Source: CALCMJ01 sp964475415
GTDB lineage: Bacteria > Bacteroidota > Bacteroidia > Chitinophagales > Saprospiraceae
DNA length: 53,884 nt
Direction: 5' to 3'
Assembly (NCBI GenBank): GCA_964475415.1
Contig: CAYYWZ010000022.1
Location: 1 to 53,884 of the forward strand
Made by a program: the position numbers and the translations under genes. Shown piece by piece: positions 27,001-34,543 of this stretch. How positions within the stretch are numbered: position 1 is the first letter of the stretch; each line of letters begins with the position of its first letter. The notes under the pieces were generated by a model. The model had not been told where the DNA came from. It worked only from the letters and a program-made list of their open reading frames with translations, and made no database searches.

Positions 27001-29061
27001 CTTATCTTTTTCTAAGACAAAGTTTTCACTTAATCCTGTAGTAGCTGAGTGTATATTTCCAGAGTGGCAACCAAGTGACATTATAAATGGCCAAACTCCA
27101 TAATTCTCGTATGCACTAGGATCTTCTAGACTGAAATCAAATGTACCTACAGCAGAATGACCAAAAAATGTAAGAATAGATACGCCTTCATTAAGAGCAT
27201 TAAGTATTTGTACTGAATTAGCATCCTGTAATGGGTCAACAGATGTTTTTGTAAAAGTGGTAACCTCTGCTCCGAAATCACTTTCCTCTATTATTTCTCC
27301 CATATCACCTAAGTGACTAAATATAATATTTTGTATAGCTGGATCTCCTCCACTAAGGTGGACAACTCTTTTTTTCCAAGCTAGGTCTTCTAGAGTCTGT
27401 GCAAATCTGTCATTATCTTCATAGACCTGTACTTTATCAAAATAATCCCTTAACTCTTCTTTGTTTTGACAAGCTATTCTTCCTATACCTTTAAATGGAA
27501 CAAAGCTTCCTTTTTCTGAAAATAATAAATTATCACTGCCCGGAACACCCCAAGAAGGGACATAGAATTCTGGTGTATTATTATTCTCTTGTTGTTCTGT
27601 AGTCCTGTAGTCGCTATACTCTATTCCTTTACCTACGATATATATTAACTTTAATTCACTCCATTGAGATTCTATATAGTGAGCAAAATTTCTAATTGAC
27701 ATTGGTGTTCTTACTATTCCATAAGCGTACTGATCATAAAGATCTTCTACATTGACTGAGTAGGCATCATAAGAACCTCCTTGAGAAGATGATCTATATT
27801 CAGAATATTTACTTATAATATTTTCCTCACCCTCTGAATTATTTAGTTTTTCACTTGTGAGAATTACATAGCTAGGATCTACTAAAGTATAATCTATAAA
27901 TTTTTTTTCTTGAACAGAACCTACTGATTTAATTCCAGCATCTCCATTGTATAAGTAAAGCGGTCTCTCTTCACCACTTGGTAAGGCATATCTTATATTG
28001 TTTCCTGTTACTGAAGTTTGAATTCTATTTAAACCTTTAGAGTCGAAGGCTATAATATTTTCTCCTCCAAAATTTTCAAAACTATAGTAGCTAGTATTCT
28101 GGTTAGATTTTACATTGAAACTTATAATATCTGAAGTTTCAAAATCGAATGCTCTAGGATATGTTAAACTTCCATATGCAAGGTTATATCTATCACTATT
28201 ACTCGCATTTCCTCTTATATTTACTTCCGTTGTATTTTCAATCTGATTTGCATCTAAATCAAATGTCAAATCAAATAACCTGTAACTATCAAAATCTTCG
28301 GTATATAAATCATCACCGTCAATAGAAATAATTACAGAGTGACCACCTTCTGGATCATTGGTCCCGAATCTTAGATTTAGACTAGCACTTTCTTGAGCAT
28401 TATCAAAAAAGGAAGAAGTTGAAAATTCTATATCTTGATCTCTCTTAAGTGTTCCAGCGAATCCTTCTGTTTCATCGAAGGTCGAATATCTAATTCTATC
28501 GCTACCATTATAGGTCGGTTTATGATGGAAGTTATTAAAGCTAATTTTTTCCTCATGCATGTAGTAAGTCTCAAATGTTGCTCCATTAGGAACATTGTCT
28601 GCAATATCTTTTACCCTCATATCATTATCAGAACCATCTTCCCATGTCAAATAATAAACGGACTGATCTGTAAAAAGGCTATAGTTAGGGTTTAATTGCA
28701 TAGTCTCCCATTCTCTATATAATTGCTTATCTAACTCTCCTCGGTTTTTTTGACCTACGAATTCTATGAAGTCACTGTTAGATAGAGAACCCGTATTGTT
28801 AACATATATTGGATAAGACTCTCCAAAATAATATAATTGTAACTCCTTACCTTCTATATTCGATATAGGCATCCCAGCACTAGCCAGTTCCGACATACGC
28901 ACTCTGTAGACACCATCTTCTTCTACAGACAATTTGTAGTAAGTTTTGTCATAGTCTATCCACTCATTTCCAAACAATGATTGACCATTGATATCCATCT
29001 GTGCATAACTAATGCAAAAAGTAAAAAGAAGTAAAAAATAAGATAGAGTTATATTTTTCAT
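24073..29061 (-). CDS. porU2: Putative T9SS sortase, PorU2-like C25-family cysteine peptidase
   Basis: 1662 residues from the ATG at 29061, chosen because it yields a clean signal peptide ending at SYAQ; an ATG at 29085 would add eight residues. The mature N terminus (YKLSVEEDGVYRVRMSELA) is the usual PorU opening. The gingipain-type C25 domain spans about residues 410-770, with the catalytic His in FFGHSAVGTF (about 635) and Cys in SLGCHSGN (about 665). CARDB/Ig-like and further beta domains follow, then a C-terminal FlgD-like sorting domain ending GKLVIMR. It is several hundred residues longer than canonical PorU and fits the PorU2 group. PorU cleaves T9SS sorting domains and links cargo to surface lipopolysaccharide; the exact function of PorU2 proteins is not established to my knowledge. 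Confidence 0.85.
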   Translation of the reverse strand: MKNITLSYFLLLFTFCISYAQMDINGQSLFGNEWIDYDKTYYKLSVEEDGVYRVRMSELASAGMPISNIEGKELQLYYFGESYPIYVNNTGSLSNSDFIEFVGQKNRGELDKQLYREWETMQLNPNYSLFTDQSVYYLTWEDGSDNDMRVKDIADNVPNGATFETYYMHEEKISFNNFHHKPTYNGSDRIRYSTFDETEGFAGTLKRDQDIEFSTSSFFDNAQESASLNLRFGTNDPEGGHSVIISIDGDDLYTEDFDSYRLFDLTFDLDANQIENTTEVNIRGNASNSDRYNLAYGSLTYPRAFDFETSDIISFNVKSNQNTSYYSFENFGGENIIAFDSKGLNRIQTSVTGNNIRYALPSGEERPLYLYNGDAGIKSVGSVQEKKFIDYTLVDPSYVILTSEKLNNSEGEENIISKYSEYRSSSQGGSYDAYSVNVEDLYDQYAYGIVRTPMSIRNFAHYIESQWSELKLIYIVGKGIEYSDYRTTEQQENNNTPEFYVPSWGVPGSDNLLFSEKGSFVPFKGIGRIACQNKEELRDYFDKVQVYEDNDRFAQTLEDLAWKKRVVHLSGGDPAIQNIIFSHLGDMGEIIEESDFGAEVTTFTKTSVDPLQDANSVQILNALNEGVSILTFFGHSAVGTFDFSLEDPSAYENYGVWPFIMSLGCHSGNIHSATTGLSENFVLEKDKGSIAFLAASSTAYINTQYTSGKNFYSNLGNELYGQTLGELIRVMIESKKDLTSIGEVTLQQQLTFHGDPALILQDYNAPDYTLDFTSAAVEPSIVSTTVDSFEFCVDIYNIGRVEQSDLDVKLIHELPSGETFNSYERIILAPDNNTQICFKIANPGIDGQGRNKIRVILDEENKIQELAPGAEDNNELRKTVNEIGFDFFVLDETARPIYPGEFSIVSDKENFKLRASSTNIFLENQNYHFEIDTTENFDSPLLDKGVVNAGGGLIEWSPIINMENNIVYYWRVSPEPKDDNIGFLWSNSSFVYLEESSEGWNQSHFFQYRKDDLTFMDVNEETRRFENRQVFFDNTVYNQFPTEDIWWNFFNGQRVNALNPIDDAPFLAIFGMNGRGWVRNENLDDFGSVPYRPILFLYRLDKPEDHENIKALLASFPDDTRVVVMTMLKNENSSLNVDMWDDVRAQLGYNIIDVLEDYGSTKAGGFEQTGTVPYTLIFDKGDQVINEAIGESITDFHTISYSISRFAHSGSFVSTDIGPAQAWQTLEWNVEEIGENDVIDLKIIGVKSDGNVDTLYSITELENNYDLSEVSSVVYPYMRLQYNVVDPTLPGAIGPLTPQLDYWRIRYQGIPESVINSDESLVFRSDTLNRGEILSFQARASNISSSDMDSLLVKYTILDVNNNSEDFVVRNNPLIKNTNQELSFERNTSDMSGDYTFIVEINPNDDQPEQYHFNNLGIRRFHVRTDNINPVLDVKFDGITILDYDIVSATPEIKIELKDDNSFLLLDDVEAFQLAIIDPNGNREDILANDDRLEFIAASENNNTAQLIFRPSFAIDGDYEMFVQAIDKSGNFSGDLEYNTHFTVILDSRISEILNYPNPFSASTKFVFTITGTVVPDDMTISIYNMSGQLVKEITTEELGPLRIGTNMTEYEWDGSDGFGNKLASGIYVFKVDFTNQDNFNVFQSTNQSSSQGGFGKLVIMR

Positions 29062-29123
29062 TTTAAAATATTTTAGGGAAGTCATATAATAACTTTTTAT
29101 AATATGTTAACAATTCATAATGT

Positions 29124-29135
29124 GTTCTATAGAAC
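29124..29135. promoter_or_regulatory. Perfect 12-bp palindrome between the sortase and GT2 genes
   Basis: GTTCTATAGAAC is fully symmetric and lies in the 208-bp divergent gap (29086-29293), about 63 bp upstream of the sortase start. It could be an operator. No repressor is encoded nearby. The rest of the gap shows only a weak -7-like GATATTTG at 29266-29273, facing the GT2 gene. Confidence 0.3.
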
Positions 29136-29293
29136 TCGTAAAAATAAGCCCTAAATACCATTTTTTATGTATAATATAAGACACATTTTGCGGTACTTTA
29201 CCTACATTTTAGCTTAAGAAAGTGGAAAATCCTCTTCTAAAAGACATTTTGATGATGTGTATAGCGATATTTGACCTATAATTACAACAAATA

Positions 29294-30373
29294 TTGATAG
29301 TAGAATACCTCATATATCTGTTTATCGCAACTGCACTAGTCAACGTAATTTATTGGTTTTTGCTTTGTATAAAGTTGCTAAGTCATAGATCTACTCAAAA
29401 TAATAATCCAAAAACGAGCTTATCCATAGTCGTATGTGTCAAAAACGGAGAAAAGCATGTAAATAATATACAGTATCTGAAAAATCAAAAATTATTATCT
29501 AATGAACTTATAATTGTAGATGATTTCTCTTCTGATAACACTTTAGCCTTACTAGAAAAATTCCGATCAGCTGACACCCAAATTGTTACACCAGATGAAG
29601 ATTTGAAAGGAAAAAAATCTGCGCTAAAAAAAGGTATACTTTCAGCTACTAAAGATATTGTTTTACTGACTGATATAGATTGCACTCCTGCTTCAGATCA
29701 GTGGGCGAGTAAAATTTTACAATCGTATAAGGAAGATCAAGACATTATTCTAGGCTACGGTCCTTATCTTAAATTTCCAGGACTGCTTAATAAGCTGCTA
29801 AGATACGAGACTGTATTAACGGCTATTCAGTATTTGTCCTATGCGCTCTATCATATTCCATACATGGGAGTAGGTAGAAATTTATCCTACAAGAAGTCTG
29901 TTTTTTTAAATTCTGATCAGTTTAGTTCCCATATGCATATTCCTTCTGGAGATGACGATCTTTTTATAGCTTCGGTGGGTAAGCAGCATAAAGTTGGTGT
30001 TTGTCTAGATCCTGATAGCTTTACCTATTCAGAACCAGAAAAGACCTGGAGATCTTTTTACAAGCAAAAGTCTAGACATATAAGTACTTCTAGTGCATAT
30101 AGCTTACTTCATAAGTTGCTACTCAGCGTAGGATCATCTTCTCATATTTTAATTTTTGTATTGCTACTTATATTGGTAACACTAGGTAGTGTCCAACTTG
30201 CTTTTTATATATTCTTTTTTCGATTATTTCTATTGACATTTATATTAGCTCCAGCTATAAGCAAGTTAAAAGAAAAAGACCTAATCTATTATTTACCTCT
30301 ATTAGATGTAATCCTATTCCTATATTATGTAATATTGATTCCCGCTTTAATATTTAAAAGAAAAGAATGGTAA
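29294..30373 (+). CDS. Membrane-associated family 2 glycosyltransferase
   Basis: 359 residues. An N-terminal membrane helix (residues 2-28) precedes a GT2 domain with LSIVVCVKNGEKHVNNIQYL, IIVDDFSSDNTL near 75 and VLLTDIDCTPASDQWASK near 123. HIPSGDDDLF and QKSRHISTSSAY follow, resembling the D,D,D,QxxRW pattern of processive or membrane GT2 enzymes, although Trp is not conserved. Three hydrophobic segments close the protein. The start is TTG at 29294; an in-frame TAA at 29279 leaves no ATG. It overlaps rsmG by 7 bp. Confidence 0.85.
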   Translation: MIVEYLIYLFIATALVNVIYWFLLCIKLLSHRSTQNNNPKTSLSIVVCVKNGEKHVNNIQYLKNQKLLSNELIIVDDFSSDNTLALLEKFRSADTQIVTPDEDLKGKKSALKKGILSATKDIVLLTDIDCTPASDQWASKILQSYKEDQDIILGYGPYLKFPGLLNKLLRYETVLTAIQYLSYALYHIPYMGVGRNLSYKKSVFLNSDQFSSHMHIPSGDDDLFIASVGKQHKVGVCLDPDSFTYSEPEKTWRSFYKQKSRHISTSSAYSLLHKLLLSVGSSSHILIFVLLLILVTLGSVQLAFYIFFFRLFLLTFILAPAISKLKEKDLIYYLPLLDVILFLYYVILIPALIFKRKEW

Positions 30374-31005
30374 AAGGAATTAAGCTTATAGAAAAGTATT
30401 ATCCGGATCTTACTAAGGAACAGTTGTCCAAACTAAGCTTACTGGAAGCTCATTATCTAGACTGGAATTCTAAGATAAACGTAATTTCTAGAAAAGATAC
30501 AGAGCATATTTTCTTACATCATATATTACATAGTCTTGTCATCTCTAAGTTTATAAAATTTCTACCTGGAGCTCGGGTATTAGATCTTGGAACAGGAGGG
30601 GGCTTACCAGGAATACCACTGAGTATTATTTTTCCAGAAGTTCAGTTTACACTGGTAGATGGCACAAACAAAAAGATTACAGTTGTAAAAGATATTGTAG
30701 AAAAGCTAGATATTAGAAATGTTGAGGCTATACATACAAGGGCTGAAGAGATGACATCCAAATATGACTTTATCGTAACAAGAGCCGTTGCAAAAATTGC
30801 TAAGCTATTAGAATATTCTAGAAAACTTATTCACGAAGATCATATCCATGTTATTCCTAATGGTATTATTGCGCTTAAAGGTGGGGAGATGAAAAACGAG
30901 TTGTCAGAATTAGGCAAAAAGGAATATTATGAACTAGAGCAGCTTTCTAGTTTTTACGAAGAAGAATACTTCTCAACAAAAGTCTTATTATATCTCCAAG
31001 TATAA
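30367..31005 (+). CDS. rsmG: 16S rRNA (guanine-527-N7)-methyltransferase
   Basis: 212 residues, the normal family length. LEAHYLDWNSKINVISRKD at the N terminus, then VLDLGTGGGLPGIPLSIIF (SAM-binding, about residues 73-91), VDGTNKKITVV and IVTRAVAKI are RsmG (GidB) hallmarks. It methylates N7 of G527 in 16S rRNA in the ribosome decoding region, and loss gives low-level streptomycin resistance in several bacteria. It overlaps the upstream GT2 by 7 bp and precedes mscS by 12 bp, so it shares their transcript. Confidence 0.95.
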   Translation: MVKGIKLIEKYYPDLTKEQLSKLSLLEAHYLDWNSKINVISRKDTEHIFLHHILHSLVISKFIKFLPGARVLDLGTGGGLPGIPLSIIFPEVQFTLVDGTNKKITVVKDIVEKLDIRNVEAIHTRAEEMTSKYDFIVTRAVAKIAKLLEYSRKLIHEDHIHVIPNGIIALKGGEMKNELSELGKKEYYELEQLSSFYEEEYFSTKVLLYLQV

Positions 31006-31017
31006 TTTAATTAGCCT

Positions 31018-32343
31018 ATGGATACACCTATTTTCAATCTTGGATCTTTTTCTGTAAGTCTTCGTCAGCTTATTTTCCTCGCTGCGTTATATCTCATAAT
31101 AGGGATTTTGTATTGGTTGTTTTCTACTAAGTACTCACCAGGATTATTTAAAAGAAATAATGTTACTGACAAAGAGAAGAACAGACTAAGACGGATTATA
31201 AAATATATTGTGTTAGCGACTTTTCTACTATCGTTTATTTTAGTTCTTAAGTTGGACATTCAACTTTTTTCTTCTAGCAGTCCCTATAATTTTAATATTA
31301 GCATAATCATAAAGGCTTTTATGATTATACAATTAGCTCGTTTGTTTGACTGGGCTATTTCTAATATTGTTGTTCATGGATATTTTAGTAATAGAGATGA
31401 AAAAACAACAAATGATAAGAATAATCCGAATAAAGACTCAGAAAACTCTGGCGTCAAGATTGTCCAATACATAGTTTATGCAGTTGCCCTTATTTTCTTA
31501 TTAAGGAATTTCGACTTAGATTTTGACCTATATCCAAGAACAATTAATGGCCAAAAAGTAAACTTTAAAATCAGTAATATATTATTCGCTATTTTGACCT
31601 TATTAGGTGCAAGTTTTATCAACTGGATCATGACTCAGATTGTCCTTTATCGAGTTTACAAAAAGAAGAGTGTAGATATCGGTGGGCAGTTTGCTATAAA
31701 TCAGCTCCTGAAGTATGTGGTCTATGTGATAGGGTTTATAATTGCCCTGCAGTACCTTGGAATTGACATGACACTGATTCTTGGTGGAGCGGCAGCACTC
31801 CTTGTGGGAATAGGTCTTGGATTACAGCAGACTTTTAATGATTTTTTCAGTGGCTTAGTTTTATTATTTGAGAGAAGTGTAGCAGTAGGAGATATGTTAG
31901 AATTGGAAAGTCAGAGGGGTGTTGTAAAGAAGATAGGTCTACGATCTTCTATTATTCAGACCAGAGATAACGTAAGTGTTATTGTGCCTAATTCTAAGTT
32001 AGTCAATGATAATGTTACTAATTGGACTCATGTAGATGATACGGTAAGATTTAAACTCGATATAGGTGTTGCTTATGGATCAGATATGGATCTGATCAAG
32101 AAGCTATTAATTAAGATTGCAGCTGATAATCCTTATGTAATAAATTATCCGCCTCCCTTTGTTCGTTTTAATGCTTTTGGGGATAGTGCACTAGATATAA
32201 GTCTGTATATTTTTTCTAAAAATTATATGATCATTGAGGATGTAAAAAGTGATCTCTTATTTGACATTAATAGGGTCTTTAACGAAAATGATATACAGAT
32301 CCCCTTCCCTCAGCGTGATATTAGAATGTATAGATCGGAGTAG
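31018..32343 (+). CDS. MscS-family mechanosensitive ion channel
   Basis: 441 residues. There are about five hydrophobic segments, two or three more than E. coli MscS. The pore helix region ILGGAAALLVGIGLGLQQTF is rich in Ala/Gly, followed by NDFFSGLVLLFERSVAVGD and the beta domain with VKKIGLRSSIIQTRDN and IVPNSKLVNDNVTNWT. It opens under membrane tension and releases solutes during osmotic downshock. The last 100 residues form the alpha/beta cytosolic vestibule. The stop lies 1 bp from the stop of the convergent sulfotransferase. Confidence 0.93.
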   Translation: MDTPIFNLGSFSVSLRQLIFLAALYLIIGILYWLFSTKYSPGLFKRNNVTDKEKNRLRRIIKYIVLATFLLSFILVLKLDIQLFSSSSPYNFNISIIIKAFMIIQLARLFDWAISNIVVHGYFSNRDEKTTNDKNNPNKDSENSGVKIVQYIVYAVALIFLLRNFDLDFDLYPRTINGQKVNFKISNILFAILTLLGASFINWIMTQIVLYRVYKKKSVDIGGQFAINQLLKYVVYVIGFIIALQYLGIDMTLILGGAAALLVGIGLGLQQTFNDFFSGLVLLFERSVAVGDMLELESQRGVVKKIGLRSSIIQTRDNVSVIVPNSKLVNDNVTNWTHVDDTVRFKLDIGVAYGSDMDLIKKLLIKIAADNPYVINYPPPFVRFNAFGDSALDISLYIFSKNYMIIEDVKSDLLFDINRVFNENDIQIPFPQRDIRMYRSE

Positions 32344-32344
32344 C

Positions 32345-33058
32345 TTATTTTCTCTCGGATCTAAGTCTTACTGCATAGTTGTAGATAGTATAATCTAAAG
32401 CATGGTGAGCTTGTAACTTTGACATAAATTTAGGATCAGTATAATACGCTGACTTTTTCTCTACGTTTAAGTTTTCATGTGGTATTTGTAAATTATCTAT
32501 GCCCAAGTAAGTGCTATTAAATATTTGTAGATCTTCCGAAAAATATTCTGTTAATCCTATATAATTAAATCTCTCAATAGGAAAGTCTTGTAGAAAAAGA
32601 GCATAAATGTTTTGCATTTCTGGAGAGAAACAAAATGCTTCGAAACTCCATTTTTCTTCTACTACTTTTCTGTGTAAAAAAGCTGAAGTCTCTGTATTAT
32701 AAGCCCTTTGCCAATAATGATAATGAGAGGCCAATCTTTCTAGCGGATCTCTAAACCAACTTACAAATACAACTTTATCGTTACTTATAAGCGACTTATA
32801 TTTTGCCGGCAAAAAATGGCCATGTATACATTTAGTATTAGTGATTAGAAATTTCAGTTTCTGTAAAGTAGAATTTTTGTCTTGGAATTCCTGAACATCT
32901 TGTAGTCTGTCTGAGGCTGTTTTATTTAAAGGAATATCATCATAATCATCTCTGTAGGAAGAACCGAACTTTATCTTGAGAATGGTCCGTATGCTCGCGC
33001 CACCCGCCTTGGGCATGTGTACGGAGATCATCATTTTATAATTCTCAGATGCTTTCAT
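32345..33058 (-). CDS. Sulfotransferase family 2-like protein
   Basis: 237 residues. ISVHMPKAGGASIRTILK near the N terminus is the phosphosulfate loop of the carbohydrate sulfotransferase (HS2ST/chondroitin-type) group. IHGHF near residue 93 and VSWFRDPLERLASHYHYW near 111 supply the acceptor-side and 3'-phosphate motifs. The ATG overlaps the stop of the PagL-like gene by 4 bp (ATGA), so the two are translated together. That coupling suggests sulfation of lipid A, core or a surface glycan. The 3' end nearly touches mscS without a terminator. Fourth sulfotransferase-like gene of the window. Confidence 0.85.
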   Translation of the reverse strand: MKASENYKMMISVHMPKAGGASIRTILKIKFGSSYRDDYDDIPLNKTASDRLQDVQEFQDKNSTLQKLKFLITNTKCIHGHFLPAKYKSLISNDKVVFVSWFRDPLERLASHYHYWQRAYNTETSAFLHRKVVEEKWSFEAFCFSPEMQNIYALFLQDFPIERFNYIGLTEYFSEDLQIFNSTYLGIDNLQIPHENLNVEKKSAYYTDPKFMSKLQAHHALDYTIYNYAVRLRSERK

Positions 33059-34206
33059 ATTTCTATTCCCATTGTTAGCGCAATATATTCTGCTTTAGCG
33101 TAGTGCGACTTCATAGTTATACCTAGTAAAATTTTGTCTATCAGTAATCCATCTGGTAAGCGGAAGGCATATTGAGAATTCCATTTGATGTAAAAAGATT
33201 CTCCTCTATTCGCGGGGTAATCTGTATAAATTCCAGCTTGAATTCGGAGTGCGTAGTTTCCTAAAATAAATTCGTTAGCAGCAACAGCAAAAACCTGTCT
33301 AGCATTTCTACTTGCTGTTTTCTTATCTTGAAACGTATGTAATGTAAACAGATAGTTAGAAGTGTTATACTCATATTCAAAACCTAGATGAATTCTATAT
33401 ACTTTGGAGACCTGATAAAAGCCTGTCACACCGAGCGCATGTATAGGATATTTGGGTCCACCTATTACATCATTTTCAGTAAAGCCATATTGGTACTGCA
33501 CAGAGAGACCTAGTTTTTTCAAAGAGCTACTATCTGCAGAAGCGGTATGTGTTTTCTGATAGGAAGTATTCGGCTTCTTGCTGATTTTTTTTCTTAGACC
33601 TGCATTAAAAGTAATTAGATTTATGCCACTATTAGGAGACTGAGTTCCTCCATTAGATATATGTGTAAATGATCCGCCGAGTAAGAAAGAAAGAGGTTTG
33701 TTTTTATAAAAATTAAAATCAAACTTAAGCCGAGAAATATTATTGACATGAGAACCGATAGCGTTGTTCGTAGGGTTATCTAGAAAATCAAATTTCTTAC
33801 TTATATAAGCAATTCCAAAACCTACATTCAGAGATAGATCTATTTTTTCTCTCTCCCATAATGAAAACCTTGCGCCAGGAATAATACCAATAGCTCTGCC
33901 TAGTACGGACGTGTTTCCATAATCGATATATAATAAGCTTGCTCCGATATCGGGGTATTTTTTCTTGGCGCCCCATTTTTTACTTTCTGGAGCGACAAAT
34001 AAAAAGGAAAAATCTACCCCAGAGGAAAATGTAGGCGTTTGGTAAGTAAGACCCTTCTTATGTTTCCATATCTTCCCTCCTAGAAGAGAAGTTTCTAGAG
34101 CATAGGATTGTCCTCCTAAGTTGTGGAGAACAAACAAAAAGCAAGTAAACAAGATTGTCTTTTTCAAGATCTTTTTTTGAATTGTCAATGGTGTGAAAGT
34201 AGCCAA
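33055..34206 (-). CDS. PagL-like lipid A 3-O-deacylase (acyloxyacyl hydrolase)
   Basis: 383 residues. A signal peptide region (KKTILFTCFLFVLHNLGGQS) precedes an outer-membrane beta-barrel. The PagL signature FTHISNGGTQSPNSGINLI contains the catalytic His182 and Ser184 (numbered from the TTG at 34206) and the following PNxG. PagL removes the 3-O acyl chain from lipid A and lowers endotoxicity or alters permeability. The protein is about twice as long as Pseudomonas PagL, as usual for Bacteroidota relatives. There is no in-frame ATG: starts are TTG at 34206 or TTG at 34167, the latter giving a more typical signal peptide. A -7-like TATTATTG lies on the minus strand at 34224-34231. Confidence 0.83.
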   Translation of the reverse strand: MATFTPLTIQKKILKKTILFTCFLFVLHNLGGQSYALETSLLGGKIWKHKKGLTYQTPTFSSGVDFSFLFVAPESKKWGAKKKYPDIGASLLYIDYGNTSVLGRAIGIIPGARFSLWEREKIDLSLNVGFGIAYISKKFDFLDNPTNNAIGSHVNNISRLKFDFNFYKNKPLSFLLGGSFTHISNGGTQSPNSGINLITFNAGLRKKISKKPNTSYQKTHTASADSSSLKKLGLSVQYQYGFTENDVIGGPKYPIHALGVTGFYQVSKVYRIHLGFEYEYNTSNYLFTLHTFQDKKTASRNARQVFAVAANEFILGNYALRIQAGIYTDYPANRGESFYIKWNSQYAFRLPDGLLIDKILLGITMKSHYAKAEYIALTMGIEI

Positions 34207-34543
34207 TTCTACTATTCTGTATACAATAATAGCTAGCCTTTAGAATCATAAATTCATAGAATTAGTAGTTTTTTAGCAAATCGTAGAAAAATATTGCAGT
34301 TAAACATACGTTAAACATTAGTAGTAAAATCTTAAAAATATATCTTTAACTACTTGTGTGTCAATAAAATATACTGTCTTAATAAAATTTAACATAGTTT
34401 TAGAATGAAACTTTTGTGCGACAAAAAAAGTCATATATATAAATACTTGCTAAATCTTGTATTTTTGCGCTGATTAGGATAGTTCTGTTTATTTACAGTT
34501 GTTCTAAGCCATGTGATATTAATTCATAAAAACAAACAGACAC
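34207..34543. other. 337-bp divergent intergenic region between the PagL-like gene and ompH
   Basis: AT-rich, no reading frame of note. It holds the -7 boxes of both flanking genes and nothing else I recognise. An imperfect inverted repeat around 34410-34431 (ACTTTTGT / ACAAAAAAAGT) looks like chance. Confidence 0.5.
34460..34467 (+). promoter_or_regulatory. -7 box for the ompH pair
   Basis: TATTTTTG matches TAnnTTTG exactly, 76 bp before the first ompH ATG. No good -33 box is seen at 19-20 bp. Confidence 0.45.

Noticed and set aside
34410..34431. Imperfect inverted repeat between the PagL-like gene and ompH as a terminator
   Set aside because: Both flanking genes are transcribed away from it, and the arms contain a bulge of several A.
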